A DNA stretch of 64,000 nucleotides from Gracilariopsis chorda (GCA_003194525.1 NBIV01000020.1:391069-455068); one strand, 5' to 3'; shown: positions 40,032-51,049, counted from the stretch's first letter. Translations and numbers: made by a program. The notes: a model not told the origin generated them from the sequence alone.

Positions 40032-41423
40032 ATGTCGAATCTTCCCCATGTTCCAAGAGTGACAGCTTCACCATCGGCAACTCTCTGTGCGCCTCCCAAT
40101 CTCGTTTTTACTGACGAAGCCGACTCACCAAACGTCTACCTCAGCCCGCTAGCGAATAATAGAACAACGAGCTATACTCCTGGAAAGTCAGTTCCCCGCC
40201 CTTACCCGGCCCGCACTCAATCGCTGTGGCCATCGCCCATCCCCCTAAGTCCGTTGGCGAAAACTTCTCGCAGGTACCAAAGTATCGCATCACCCCCCAG
40301 TACGAAATTAAGAAACTCTGAAAGAAGAAGCACTGTATCACTGGAGACTCGTTTCGCTCAGCTGGACTATGGAGTCTCACAGAAGAATGAAACTGATCCT
40401 AAGGCGGTAGATAAGGTCAGAGGGCTCTCTTCAAGAATTTCGTCACGAGCAAGTTCCTCTCCAGTTCATCAACAACGGCGACAAAATCGACGCGCCGTGG
40501 TAATTGGGATTACTTACTCAGGTACCAAAGGAGTTAACGAGATACCGTCAAGTGCTAACCATATGCCAGCCTTTTATGATCTGCTGACCATGAAACTCGG
40601 ATTTCCTAAGGAGAGTATTTGGCTTCTTACCGATGAATCAACCACTGTCGCAGGTGCAATACGTCTGACACCAACGCGGGCTAACATCATAAATGCCATC
40701 AAGTGGCTTGTTTTGAACGCAAAACGAGGAGACAAACTCATCTTTGCGTTTTGTGGACACGGTGCGCAGGTTCGAAAAGACGACTCTAATAGCCCTCGAA
40801 GGGTTTTGCAATGCATCTTACCTTCCGATTATCCGGTGGGGTCACCAATAACGGGAACAAACCTTTTCACACTCCTGGCCAGCAGCCTCAACATGGGGGC
40901 ATACATGACATTGATCTTTGACTGTGGGTTTTCTGATAGAATAATGTGCCTTCCATACCTGTACTCGGTTAAACGTGGACATAAGGGCAAGCTTGTTGTT
41001 GGTGAAGGTATGCACGATAATGAGAAGATTTCACTCTACGACCGATCCTCTCCTTTCAGTACAATAATGAAGCATACAAGACAGCAAAAAGAGTATACTC
41101 AACTGAAAAAGCAAATAATGGAAGAACAGCGAGACGAGTTGGCTGCTTCACTGTTCGAGAAAGGAACAGTTGTTTGCCTAAGCAATGGAACTGAGAACCC
41201 CAATCGCTTATTTTCGTTGTCCCCTGCGGCTTACGAGTATGGGTCACTAAGCTCTGCCTTTGTGTCGGTGATGCATGATGTCTACTCGCAGAATTCAAGC
41301 ATAACGTTTGCTAAATTGCTGACAGATATGTCGGCCTTGCTGGTTAAGAAACGAGGCACAGTTCTACCTGAACTCCGGTCGTCCCACAAGGTGAATATTC
41401 AAAGCCAAGTTGTAAATTTGTAA
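40032..41423 (+). CDS. Metacaspase-like protein with degenerate active site
   Basis: 463 aa. Residues 1-150 are a Pro/Ser-rich prodomain without the plant-type zinc finger. The caspase p20-like domain begins at RRAVVIGITYSGTKGVNEI (~153). His243 sits in the conserved FCGHGAQ. The second catalytic block, canonically D-x-C-H-S-G, reads DCGFSD (297-302): the nucleophile position is Gly299, the following His is Phe, and Cys298 is one position early. Past this, a central charged segment (~345-390) precedes a p10-like end (LSNGTENPNRLFSLSPAAYEYGSLSSAFV). Probably a pseudoenzyme or strongly altered paralog of the metacaspase at 48.7-50.0 kb. ATG at 40032; no intron; the frame is intact, suggesting selection. 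Confidence 0.82.
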   Translation: MSNLPHVPRVTASPSATLCAPPNLVFTDEADSPNVYLSPLANNRTTSYTPGKSVPRPYPARTQSLWPSPIPLSPLAKTSRRYQSIASPPSTKLRNSERRSTVSLETRFAQLDYGVSQKNETDPKAVDKVRGLSSRISSRASSSPVHQQRRQNRRAVVIGITYSGTKGVNEIPSSANHMPAFYDLLTMKLGFPKESIWLLTDESTTVAGAIRLTPTRANIINAIKWLVLNAKRGDKLIFAFCGHGAQVRKDDSNSPRRVLQCILPSDYPVGSPITGTNLFTLLASSLNMGAYMTLIFDCGFSDRIMCLPYLYSVKRGHKGKLVVGEGMHDNEKISLYDRSSPFSTIMKHTRQQKEYTQLKKQIMEEQRDELAASLFEKGTVVCLSNGTENPNRLFSLSPAAYEYGSLSSAFVSVMHDVYSQNSSITFAKLLTDMSALLVKKRGTVLPELRSSHKVNIQSQVVNL

Positions 41424-42716
41424 GACAAGTTACACTTGGACTTTTTTACACGTTGCACGCCAGAACTAGTTCTTATCCACAGCCAAGACCAGACGTAGTC
41501 TGTATCAAAGCCTTTCTGCATCTAAAGTCTAGCAAGTTGATTTTCAAAAGAACGAGAATAATCCCACTGATTCGTACTGTCAGAATGACTTCGAGTCCTC
41601 CTCCAAAGTCAGTCTGTCTAGAGCAAGCTCACTTCGGTTCTAGTATTCAGAAACATTGGTCTGTCGTCCATAACCTTCGCCCCGTTCCTCGATTATTATC
41701 CGTGGCGAACCTGACCTATCTTCCGGATTTCGTACCGCTGCGTATTGTCTCTCCACCTGGCTCTGTGCCTTTACTCATGTTGATGAATTCTTTTTTCCGG
41801 CCTGGGAAACGTATGCTCTGGCAGTTCGGCCGCCCCAATCCACCTACATTGCAATGTCGTGAACGGACCCTTGCTAAGCTATGCAAAACCAGAACCAAAA
41901 CAAATACACATATACAATCGGGGACCTGATCAATCTGCAGGGAGAATATAATCCCATAACTGCAAGTTCGCTTTACACACGAAGGGGAAGAGATAAGGGT
42001 TAAAAGGGTTGGCGGTGCTAACTGCTACCTGTTTATCGCCCATCCAAAAGGCTGCTCGCATTGCTATTGGTGCTGCAGTATAGCGTTGCGCCTGAAAAAC
42101 ACTCTAACTCAGCGGGTTTTGCCTCCGTATGATGCACCATAAGATGTCCTCCCTGGTGGCCGTCGCCAGACTCTTGCTCACAGGCATTAACTTTGCCTAC
42201 AGTCCTCTTGCACTTCACGTACTGGCTCCACTCACGACTCGTCCAAATCTGTACTCTCCCATTTTTCCATGCTTTACAAGAATAGGAACAACAGTACGCC
42301 ACGCAAAGCCCATCGCACCGTGGCAACTATCTATTATCTCTCAGGTGCATCCCCCCGCCGAATTATGTAGTAGTTGCCATCTCAGTGTAGTCAAACTCAA
42401 GATGCTCAATCGTTTGTGATGCCTCAGTCTCGATTCTATCAATCCCTTGAGTAAACGGTGAATTGGCGCTGAGCTGCTATCCAACGGGAGCTAACAAGAG
42501 ACCTGCAGCCAGCGGAACTAGTAAACACCCTCCTCACTTACTACTTTACTACCTACTACTATAGTACCGTGACACCTCAGCAGACACCCCAGCTCGATTA
42601 ATCCAGCACTGCTACCCTCTTGCCAATGCAAGGATAGCACCACGTAGAACATCAAACAGGCTGTGCGAAGTCTTCACCGGTGCAAAAGCTGAGAAACCTA
42701 CTGAATCTACCCTCCC
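41424..42716. other. Intergenic region
   Basis: ~1.3 kb. Carries the second telomere-like motif (~41990-42012). A 158-codon frame at 41453 starts at TTG (first ATG at codon 45) and has no recognisable domain. Confidence 0.3.
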
Positions 42717-42984
42717 TTCAAGAAGTTGCTGCTGCTCAAGCAGCAAAGTTGTACGAAAAAGCGAAAATATGCTCTGAACGTGATCCGACACCTCTAGCGT
42801 TTGCGGTCATCAGTGAAGCCTCAATGCGTATACGTAAAAAGAGGTCGTCATTCAAGAAGTTGCTGCTGCTCAAGCAGCAAAGTTGTACGAAAAAGCGAAA
42901 AGATGCTCTGAACGTGATCCGACACCTCTAGCGTTTGCGGTCATCAGTGAAGCCTCAATGCGTATACGTAAAAAGAGGTCGTCA
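42717..42984 (+). repeat. 134-bp tandem duplication
   Basis: Two copies (42717-42850, 42851-42984) that are identical apart from about one or two bases, followed by the first ~11 bp of a third. 134 is not a multiple of 3, so the duplication breaks the LINE frame that runs through it. Confidence 0.92.
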
Positions 42985-43214
42985 TTCAAGAAGTCAGCGG
43001 AGCAATTGCTGGCGGAGTGTGGAGTTTTGCAACTACGGAGTCCGTAGAGCACCCCTACCAAGAGAGAGAGGATTATACCATACCGGACGCATCATTTTTT
43101 CATACACGCCTTGCAAGAAAGAAGATTTTCTAGAATATCAGAGGCACCAAGCGCTTCAAACATTGAGTACTTTGACGCCCGCGGACTGCGAGATATGGAG
43201 TGATGGCTCAGTCG

Positions 43215-43484
43215 GTAAACCGAAATGGGTTAAGGACGCGAAACCGATTCGCGCAGCAGTAGAATGGGACGAGGGATGGTACACAGGTTCAGTTCACTAT
43301 CCAGACACATTTTCGTCACATGCAAGAACAGTATCAGACTTTCGAGAGAAGCATAATCGTCTACCGAGTGTAGTTATCAAATATGATGATGGATTTGTCA
43401 TGGCTTACGAGATAGATGAAGAAAATACAGAATTGCTAGATTCAGATGGGCATAAGCTGCAATGGCGAGTACTCAACATCTCAG
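43215..43484 (+). other. 270-nt Tudor-like insertion in the LINE RNase H, GT...AG bounded
   Basis: The RNase H sequence is continuous across this block: DGSV before it, GGSDSAI after it. The insert starts GTAAAC, ends TCTCAG, is 90 codons long and has no stop. Its translation (VEWDEGWYTGSVHYPD; VVIKYDDGFVMAYEID) has the Trp/Tyr-Asp-Gly strand pattern of Tudor/Agenet domains. It could be an inserted reader domain or an intron with coding potential. Confidence 0.5.
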
Positions 43485-44308
43485 AGGTGGGCGGAAGTGA
43501 TTCTGCGATTTAGTGGAAGGCCTCCGTGACCCCTGAAATAGGAATGGAACCAGCCGGAATAGGAACGACTTCTTTCTTCGCAGAAACATTGGCAGTATAC
43601 CATTCATTTCAGGCAGTACGAGCGAGGATAAGGGCTGGTTGGACTGGACGCATCAGAGTAGTCACGGATTCGCAGAGTGTGATGGAAAATGTTCGAGGAG
43701 CGGTACGAGGTCAGCCCTTTTCTGTGCAGCAATTTTCGATCTTACTGTATGAGATTGGCACTTTGTGTAATATAGACATGGTTTGGGTACCTAGCCATTG
43801 TGGTCTGCACCGCAATGATCTGGTTGACAGTTTAGCCAAAGAAGCCTTGGAATTGCCACAGAAAATGCATCTACAGGTGCCTATCGATTACAGGGATGTT
43901 AAGCGAAGAGTTAGCAACCGAGCACACTGTCGAAGCATCATCCAGTCCATTCCGGAGGAGTTAGCAGACGTAGTAACAAGAAGAGAAGCGGAGGTTACTT
44001 TGGCGCAATTTGCAGTGGGACATACCCCGCAGTTGCACCTACTTGGTTCGCACCTGCTCAGGCGAAGAATCGTGTGCGCCTGTCGACCAGGAGTGCTTAA
44101 CGACGTGGACCACTTTGTTCTCAGATGTCCACTGAGAACGAGGTCTCGTCGTATCTGCCTGCCGAGTATGCGAGAAAGGCAAGGAATGACGGTTAACGAT
44201 ATCATCAAGAAGTGGCCTGAAAGTATGCTGGTCTTCCTAGCGAGAGAACGCTTCTTCCACATGAAGCGGTCTACACTACGTAGGAATTAGACTAGTGTGC
44301 CTGTAAAA

Positions 44309-44332
44309 GAGAGAGAGAGAGAGAGAGAGAGA
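44309..44332. repeat. (GA)12 microsatellite
   Basis: Twelve GA units directly after the LINE remnant; possibly its 3' tail. Confidence 0.95.
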
Positions 44333-44603
44333 ACATGTTCGTATTGTAGCCTCATTTCCTTTGTTTGGTTCTTGCAGAGCATCTCCCAAAATCTTTTCCG
44401 GGTCCATTGTATGTGATTATGACTTCCAATTGCGGTATAGTACAACTACGTATTTGAATCTAGTCTCTGGTCAAGAAGCCAATGACCTTCTATGAACATT
44501 GTCGTAAGACACTGATGACTGTTCCTCTCTTTCCGCACGCAGGATAGCGATTGCAGCAATAAGAGGTTCTCATACTGGGCTATGCACAAAAATGAACAGG
44601 TCT
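44333..44603. other. Intergenic region
   Basis: 271 bp between the LINE remnant and the prolyl oligopeptidase stop. Nothing recognisable. Confidence 0.3.
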
Positions 44604-46775
44604 TTAATGGAGAGCCGTTTGAACGTCTAATGAAAGGGCTGCAAACAGCAGAGTGTCACAGACTTCTTGTATCACTTTGGTAGTTGGCTTTCCAGCCCCA
44701 TGACCAGCTTTTACGTCAATTCGTACAAGAAGCGGCTTTCCTTCCTGAAGCTTACTTGCACCAGCTTTGTACTGCAAGGTTGCACCGAACTTTAGTGTGT
44801 GCAAGGGAACCACTCTGTCATCGTGATCTCCAGTAGTGAGTAGAATGGCCGGGTACGGTTTGCCCACCTCGTCCGGGTCGAACACGTTGTGAAGAGGCGA
44901 GTATTTCCTCTGAAACTCGAAGTGCTCTGCATTATCTGGGTCTCCAAAATCGCTGACCCAGGCCGACCCGATGGTGAACTTGTGAAATCTGAAAATGTCA
45001 TGTACGCCGACCTGAGCAACTGCAGCTCCGAAAAGCTCTGGGGCCTGATTTACACATGCACCGACAAGTAAACCGCCATTACTACCTCCCATTATCATCA
45101 GTGACTTTGGCGTTGTGATTTTCATTTCATCACAAAGATGCTTGGCAGCCCATTGAAAGTCATCGAAGACGTTTTGCTTTCTTTCTAGAATTCCTTGCTC
45201 ATGCCACTCGTAGCCGTACTCATCTCCCCCTCGGAGGTTAGCGATGACAACGACTCCTCCAAGGCATTCAAGCCAAGAGGCCCATCTTGCTGAATATGCG
45301 GGTGTTAGCGAGATCATAAAACCTCCGTAACCATATAAGAGGCACGGGTGTGTTGCAGAAGAGTTTGACTCCAGGGCGTCACGAGATCCAATTACGAACA
45401 TCGGGACTCTTGTGCCGTCCTTTGATGTGTAAAAGACTTGCTTCGTCTTGTATTTGCCCGGCTCGAACCCTGGAGGATCCATTTTACGAAACACTCGCGT
45501 TCCGTCTTTAACAGGAATTGTCAGGTCAACGTAGTACACAGTACCTGCATACAAAAAGCTTGAGAACAGGTATGTCAAGAACTCTTGGTCTCTACGACCA
45601 GATACTGAAACGGATCCAATGTCGGGAAGGGGTATGTCAAAAAGCTTCTCCCCTGAGCGCAAGGTGTGTACGGCAAGCTTATCATGAGCATCTTCCATGT
45701 AATTGAGCACAAGCTGGTCGTAATTAACTACTAATGCCCTTGAGAGAACCCTCTTTCCGTCCTCAGGGATGAGTTCAGTACAGTTCTCAAGCTTCTGATC
45801 CAAGCGAACTTTGATAATCCTGTTCTTCGGTGCTTTCCAGTTGGTTGTAAAGTAGAAGGTGTCGTCGTCGTTGGCAAGGTAAGAAAACTGCGACTCGTAG
45901 GATTGATCTACGACGTTTATCATTCCGTTCTCTTCATTGCCGAATGATTTCGTAAGGTTGACAACAGAAAGCTGATTCTTTGGTGAGCAATCGTCATGGG
46001 AGGTGATCAAGAGATACTGACCGTCCAGAGTCGTGCTTACCCCATACAATCGTTGTGGATTTGCTTCGTCAATGTACACAAGGCGATCTTGCTCCTGTGA
46101 GGTTCCAATCTGATGGTAATATATTGCCTGTAAGCGAGACTGATCTGTTTCCGCTCCTCGTTTGTCTTTGTCTGTTTCATCCTTTAAGGAAGAAGGTGGC
46201 GGATACCGAGCGTAATAGAAGCCTTCCGCGTCATCTGTCCATGCAATGCTCGTGAACTTGGCCCATTCAAGAGTCTCCGGTAAATGTTCCAAAGTACTGC
46301 ATTCCATGATGCGAATCTCTTCCCAGTCACTTCCCCCTCGTTTCACTCCATAAGCAATATACTGTCCAGATTTTGACCACTTCATGGTTCCAAGACTTAC
46401 CGTCCCGTCGTCAGACATACTATTTGGATCCAGAAAGACACGAGGTTCGGATTCTATTGTTTCAGTTTGCATTATGACCGCTTGATTTTGTAGCCCAAGC
46501 CGATGATCGTAATAGAAGAAAGAACCGCGCTTCCACAAGCTGCAGAATCTGTCATAGTTCATCAGATCTTCAATCTTTGACTGAATCTTTGGCCGAGCTG
46601 ATTCGGCAGTGCTTAAGTAGGATGCGGTGACTTCATTCTGTGCGTTTACCCAAGCCTCAGTCTCCGGGCTGTCCGGGTTTTCAAGCCAACGATATGGATC
46701 CGGAACTTCGTATCCATGAATATTTTCAGTGATAGACTCATCCCTTCGTGTGTTCGGATATGATATTGGAGCCAT
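44604..46775 (-). CDS. Prolyl oligopeptidase (S9A)
   Basis: Serine peptidase cleaving short peptides after proline, normally cytosolic. From the ATG at 46775 it is 723 aa, the usual family length, beginning ISYPNTRRDESITENIHGYE then VPDPYRWLENPDSPETEAW. The seven-bladed propeller is ~75-430. The catalytic domain has MIMGGSNGGLLVGA (nucleophile ~Ser565), LLTTGDHDDRVVPLH (Asp ~652-653) and VKAGHGAGKPT (His ~692). The frame stays open upstream to ATGs at 46868 and 46925. The stretch from 46868 (LFSQLVTALPKSAPGIFHSF) could be an organelle targeting extension, so an alternative longer form is possible. No intron. Confidence 0.94.
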   Translation of the reverse strand: MAPISYPNTRRDESITENIHGYEVPDPYRWLENPDSPETEAWVNAQNEVTASYLSTAESARPKIQSKIEDLMNYDRFCSLWKRGSFFYYDHRLGLQNQAVIMQTETIESEPRVFLDPNSMSDDGTVSLGTMKWSKSGQYIAYGVKRGGSDWEEIRIMECSTLEHLPETLEWAKFTSIAWTDDAEGFYYARYPPPSSLKDETDKDKRGAETDQSRLQAIYYHQIGTSQEQDRLVYIDEANPQRLYGVSTTLDGQYLLITSHDDCSPKNQLSVVNLTKSFGNEENGMINVVDQSYESQFSYLANDDDTFYFTTNWKAPKNRIIKVRLDQKLENCTELIPEDGKRVLSRALVVNYDQLVLNYMEDAHDKLAVHTLRSGEKLFDIPLPDIGSVSVSGRRDQEFLTYLFSSFLYAGTVYYVDLTIPVKDGTRVFRKMDPPGFEPGKYKTKQVFYTSKDGTRVPMFVIGSRDALESNSSATHPCLLYGYGGFMISLTPAYSARWASWLECLGGVVVIANLRGGDEYGYEWHEQGILERKQNVFDDFQWAAKHLCDEMKITTPKSLMIMGGSNGGLLVGACVNQAPELFGAAVAQVGVHDIFRFHKFTIGSAWVSDFGDPDNAEHFEFQRKYSPLHNVFDPDEVGKPYPAILLTTGDHDDRVVPLHTLKFGATLQYKAGASKLQEGKPLLVRIDVKAGHGAGKPTTKVIQEVCDTLLFAALSLDVQTALH

Positions 46776-48668
46776 TGGTCGTAATCGTACGGCAAGGGTG
46801 CTGCAGAAGGAATGAAAGATACCAGGGGCGGATTTCGGCAGTGCGGTGACCAACTGGCTAAATAGCATATTCCCGCATTCTTCGCTGAGCCACGCGCTCT
46901 GGTTTGGGATCAGCCGCAGGCACATGTGCAGTCTAGCTAGGGATATGTGGGACGGACTGACTGCTTCAAAACACTGTACACATACCGGTAAGAAGGGGGC
47001 AAGGGATACCAGGATTCCACAAAAATATAGGGACAAAAGGTCAAACTTTGGTCGTTAGGGATACTGGGGGTAACCGTGTACACCGGGAGGTTGTTGGGAT
47101 ACTGTCTGCGAGCTAAACCTTTACCCCTGGTAACCCTAGAAAGGTTGCCGACGAAAACAAATCAGATGATAACGCCCAGGATGATCAGGTCGCACACCGT
47201 TTGATCTCCCTTTCTCACTCTCCGAAGAAGCTCGTTGCGGTGTTTGGCTCTGCGAAGCGAGACGGTGTGGAGGGGCGAACCGTGTAGGCTAGGCAAGTGG
47301 TTCGGAAAATAATTATTGCGCTCTACGGTTCACTTGTAGTCCCGTGTTCCCCAAGCGCCAGCCAAGCGCAACTTCATTTGTCATTGCACGGTCTGTCGCC
47401 GCTTTTGGTGATGTTCCCACTCGGCACGTGTTATATTTTATGTGATGGCAGAGGAAAAGACTTCTTATCAGAGAGGGCGGCGGCTTCCATGGTTTGAGAC
47501 GTTTTCATACAACAAACAAAGACATGTAGCCTTTGTACTTCTCGTGCGTGCTTTCTTTCTTGTTATAGCATTATGGCGCCTTGCAAAGAGAGATCCAGTC
47601 GCGTGCATGACCATATCCACGTTTCCTTTTTCTTTATCTGGAAATCACTGTAAAGTAGGACTTTCAACGATCGTTTAAGGTGCGAGGAAGATCTTCATTA
47701 TTTGGGAGAGAAGCCTGGGCTGGTGCTGAACAGCAACTCTGTGTTCCGCGGGGTTCGCACCTGCAAACACCGCACAGTCGGAGTTCCCCAACTCGCGGCT
47801 GATACCAAGGGAAGGTGGCGCGGGCATTGAAAGCGTATCGAACTCTGAGACGGAGCGGAGGAGAGGCTTGTGAGCCGGGGTTTGATTGGCGACGGCAAAC
47901 GCGATGACTTTGGTGTAACCACGGCTAGTCAGCCTCTGGCGGCGCATTGCATAAATGATCTATTTCGCAACCTTCTGCTCCTTGATGAATCCTCTTCCTT
48001 GGAAACACCAGAGAATCGCCTGACCGACTGTATTTCTCCACATGTAAAAGCTAACAAGAATGATTTCTTCCCACGCAACCTACAAAACTGAAGCATGGAA
48101 CACTAACGGAGGGTTGTCTTGAAACGGATCTGGAAACGGTAGCAAGATATGGGAACGCTTACCCTTGTACACATCTCTATACGCCCCTTTATCCGTCGCA
48201 TCATTGTACACCTCGCGGTCTTTGAGGTAGAGTTTAGGCAACCTCGCGTTCACACATGTTCGCCTTCAACGGCAACTCCGCATATATTGTACTTATGGGC
48301 AGATGTAAACCTTCTTGGCGGTAATGTACTTCGCTCCTCACGTTCGGAGTGATCCAGCCCTTGAATTGCCATCCTACTCTGTATAATCAGCGTCTTCATC
48401 TTTGTTCAGGAGTTTCATTTATTATGAGTAATCTTTCAACGTATCACATAACGCACCACATTATCATAGAAATCAAGAAGACGAAAGACTGATTCACTAT
48501 CACAGTATGTAAGTGCAATGTAAATTTCGTTACTGGAGGACACAAGGCATTGGATCCACCGTCTCGCCGTTCACAGCATAAGCAGTCAACGTACAATTGC
48601 GCTTGTCCGTTCTCTCTTGGCAGGAGATATCTTGGAGCGAGCGAGCTAAGCAGTCAATCCCCTATATC
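46776..48668. other. Long intergenic region
   Basis: ~1.9 kb. Includes the open upstream part of the peptidase frame (to ~47036). Short frames at 47442-47678 and 47675-47947 lack domain signal. No RNA gene identified. Confidence 0.3.
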
Positions 48669-49955
48669 TTACATCGAGAAGTTTGTTTGAAACAGGTCGA
48701 AAGCGTGACTCGAAGACAATTGCGGCTCTTGCCTCTCCAAGTAGCTCGGAACAAATACACCACAGCGTTCTTTCACAAGCTCCTTGACACGACGAAGCAA
48801 ATCGCCGTAGCTCCAATTTTCAACACCATTGTACTTACGTCCGCGACTCTTGCACATTTCGTGCACAGCATCCACAAAGCTTCTCGTCATAATCCCAAAG
48901 CTCTGGTGAGTCGGCCTTTCCCCATTTGTGCCTCTGACGGTAACAAGCATATCCGCAGAGAGCTGGTGATCCGCAGAGCCGCTGAATAGGACACACCCGC
49001 CAGCAGATTTGTAGTCATGTCGAAGATCTCGCGGTGGTTGACTGGCCCCATTCCGATATCTAGGAGTTCCGTTATCATCGTAAAGCACTGGAAGGTCACA
49101 TATAGTTCCGCTTTTGCACGCATCTACAATGGCAGTGATCTTGGCTCCTTCTGGTACAGCCCTTACGAGTTGGTTGTATATGATGTCGTCAAGAATTGGG
49201 TCGACACCACGAAAAGAGGGTAGGCGACCTTTGTCGTCGAACGCTCGTTTTGGCATAAAGTCAACGGGCATTATACACTGAGCAAGTCACGAACTCAAAT
49301 ATGTTAGAAAGCGATATGATTTACCTTCAATAGAACGAAAACGTACCTGGTCGAAGCCAGTTTCGATTTCATCACCGGACGTGTCTTGAACCATTTCGCC
49401 GTGTCCAGCGAAGAAAAATACGACACTATCACCGTTTGTGATTCCTTCAGTTAACCATCCCATTTCCTGGATAATTTCTCTTCGTGTGGGTTGACGCGCT
49501 TGTAGACCGCGGCTGATCAGTTGCTCATCGCATAGGATATGTATGTTGGATTTTGAAAAGCCAAAGAAAGGTCCGGTGAGTAAATCGTACATAGCTATCA
49601 CATCGTTTCGAGCTCCAGGAACAGGAGTGAGGTATCTGTGATTGCGATAGCAAATACCGATAAGTAATGCTTTCCGTCGACGCAATTTTGTATTGTAAGT
49701 TGTTGTTGAGGGACAAATGAAGTTGCGCGCGGCTGGTGACAGTGATGCATTGGGAAAGCGAGCCTGGGGAACACATAGAGAAGTCGGAGAAGCCGAAGCA
49801 GGTCTTCGGAGCGGATACGCTGACGCCGGATTGTAGCGAGAGGTATGGGAAGATAGTGACGGAGCTCCGGTTAGAGGAAAAGGATCAACTCCAGATCCTG
49901 AGGCTCTCCTTTGTCGCAGCAGTGCTTCTTGGACTGGGGAGCGCTTCTTGCTCAT
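48669..49955 (-). CDS. Type I metacaspase, one intron
   Basis: Exon 1 is 49347-49955 and exon 2 is 48669-49277. The intron is 49278-49346 (69 nt, CAG|GTACGT...GCTCAG|TGT, CTAAC ~26 nt before the acceptor), phase 0, giving 405 aa. The prodomain (1-90) is Ser/Pro-rich. The p20 domain runs from RRKALLIGICYRNHRYLTP (~93) with His185 in FFAGHGEMV. The splice junction restores GFDQ-CIMPVDFMPKRAFD, a conserved metacaspase block. The nucleophile Cys257 lies in IVDACKSGTI, so the usual DxCHSG His is Lys. The p10-like part contains GCVLFSGSADHQLSAD and MTRSFVDAVHEM. Metacaspases are Arg/Lys-specific Ca-dependent proteases of stress and death pathways. Activity is plausible, as both dyad residues remain. 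Confidence 0.88.
49278..49346 (-). other. Metacaspase intron (69 nt)
   Basis: CAG|GTACGT donor and GCTCAG acceptor, CTAAC ~26 nt upstream. Its in-frame reading would end at a stop, whereas splicing restores a conserved metacaspase block. Confidence 0.85.
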
Positions 49956-50814
49956 GGAAGTCTGGCACTGACGTAGAAAGGGTTGAGATGCCCAGTTACA
50001 GAAGCCTGCGCCGTGGGTAACGCTTCGTTCTCGGTAAGGTTTTGAGAGAGGGGAGATGCTCTAGATAAGAGAACTTCGCAAGGTCGAACTTTGTGTTGGC
50101 CGCAAGGACGAAGAATCTGGTCGGGACGGGTACACTTTGGCTTGTTAACGTTGGTGCTCGTCCCAGCAGTGGAACATCTGCGCCAGCCGAAGGACATCCT
50201 GGCAGACTCCGAAATGCTAAGCAGAGAATCCTTGTGAATGGCATTATGGCAGAATAATGGAAGTATGTAAGTTATCTGAGTAGGATACCACAGTTTACTA
50301 ATATTGCCTTTGCACACAGAACGGCTACAGTAGCCTTCAAACACGTGCGCCAAGTACACTTCCTCGGGTTTGTCTGCTCCGGCATAATAGGATAGATACC
50401 GTCCGTAGAGTTACCGCAGTTCACCTTTCGGTACATACTGTTGTGGGATGGACGTGTCTGAGCTGTGTGATGTCTGAAAGCAACAAAGCGGCTTACCTCC
50501 CCCTTCGGATGGGAAGGAGGGAGGGGCTGGCTTTTATTGACTATGGCCCTCCAGCAAGATCGCCGGAGGGCCAATCAGACGTCCTCATAAAGGCTGGCGT
50601 GCCATACGTGCCAGCCAAGTCCGTCCACGTGGACAGCCTCTACAGTCCGCCTCCCAAGCCGCCGCCCCGGGCGGCTATATCAGCGTACTTTTCTTCCTTT
50701 TGCTTTCCATCTTCCTTCCGTCATTCCGATATCATTTTGCGTCCTCCACTCGCTCCAACGCGCCATCGTCGCGCTCGCTGCTCCGCCTCATTCTGTGCAC
50801 CACCTTCCGGCATA
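49956..50814. other. Intergenic region at the edge of the repeat zone
   Basis: ~860 bp without a supported gene. Purine/pyrimidine composition shifts toward C-rich from ~50600. Confidence 0.3.
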
Positions 50815-51049
50815 GTCTGTCCCGTCTCTCCTTGCACCCTGCGCCACCACCTTCCGGCGCAGTCTCTCCCATCTCGCCTTGCGCCCTGCGCCACCACCTT
50901 CTGGCACAGTCTGTCCCGTCTTACCTTGCGCCCTGTGCCACCATCTTCCGACACAGTCTGTCCCGTCTCTCCTTGCGCCCTACGCCACCACCTTCCGGCG
51001 CAGTCTGTCCCATCTCTCCTTGCGCCCTGCGCCATCACCTTCCGGCGCA
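50815..51049. repeat. 47-bp minisatellite
   Basis: Five consecutive 47-bp units beginning GTCTGTCCC/GTCTCTCCC (starts 50815, 50862, 50909, 50956, 51003) with partial units on both sides. Units contain CACCACCTTCCGGCGCA. The period is not a multiple of 3, so open frames through it in several phases are not genes. Confidence 0.93.

Larger units (their letters stand above)
42680..44293 (+). mobile_element. Non-LTR (LINE) retrotransposon 3' remnant with RNase H domain
   Basis: Only the 3' end of a LINE is left. Upstream is a linker resembling the region after reverse transcriptase (AAAQAAKLYEKAKICSERDPTP), broken by the 134-bp duplication and stops. RNase H follows: CEIWSDGSV with the first Asp (~43190-43214), a 270-nt insert, then GGSDSAI with an in-frame TAG (43511-43513), TTSFFAETLAVYHSF with Glu, VVTDSQSVM with Asp, and WVPSHCGLHRNDLVDSLAKEA with His and Asp. 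A Cys/His block (CACRPGVLNDVDHFVLRCP) typical of LINE C-termini comes next. A (GA)12 tract follows at 44309-44332. Clearly 5'-truncated and inactive. Confidence 0.82.
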
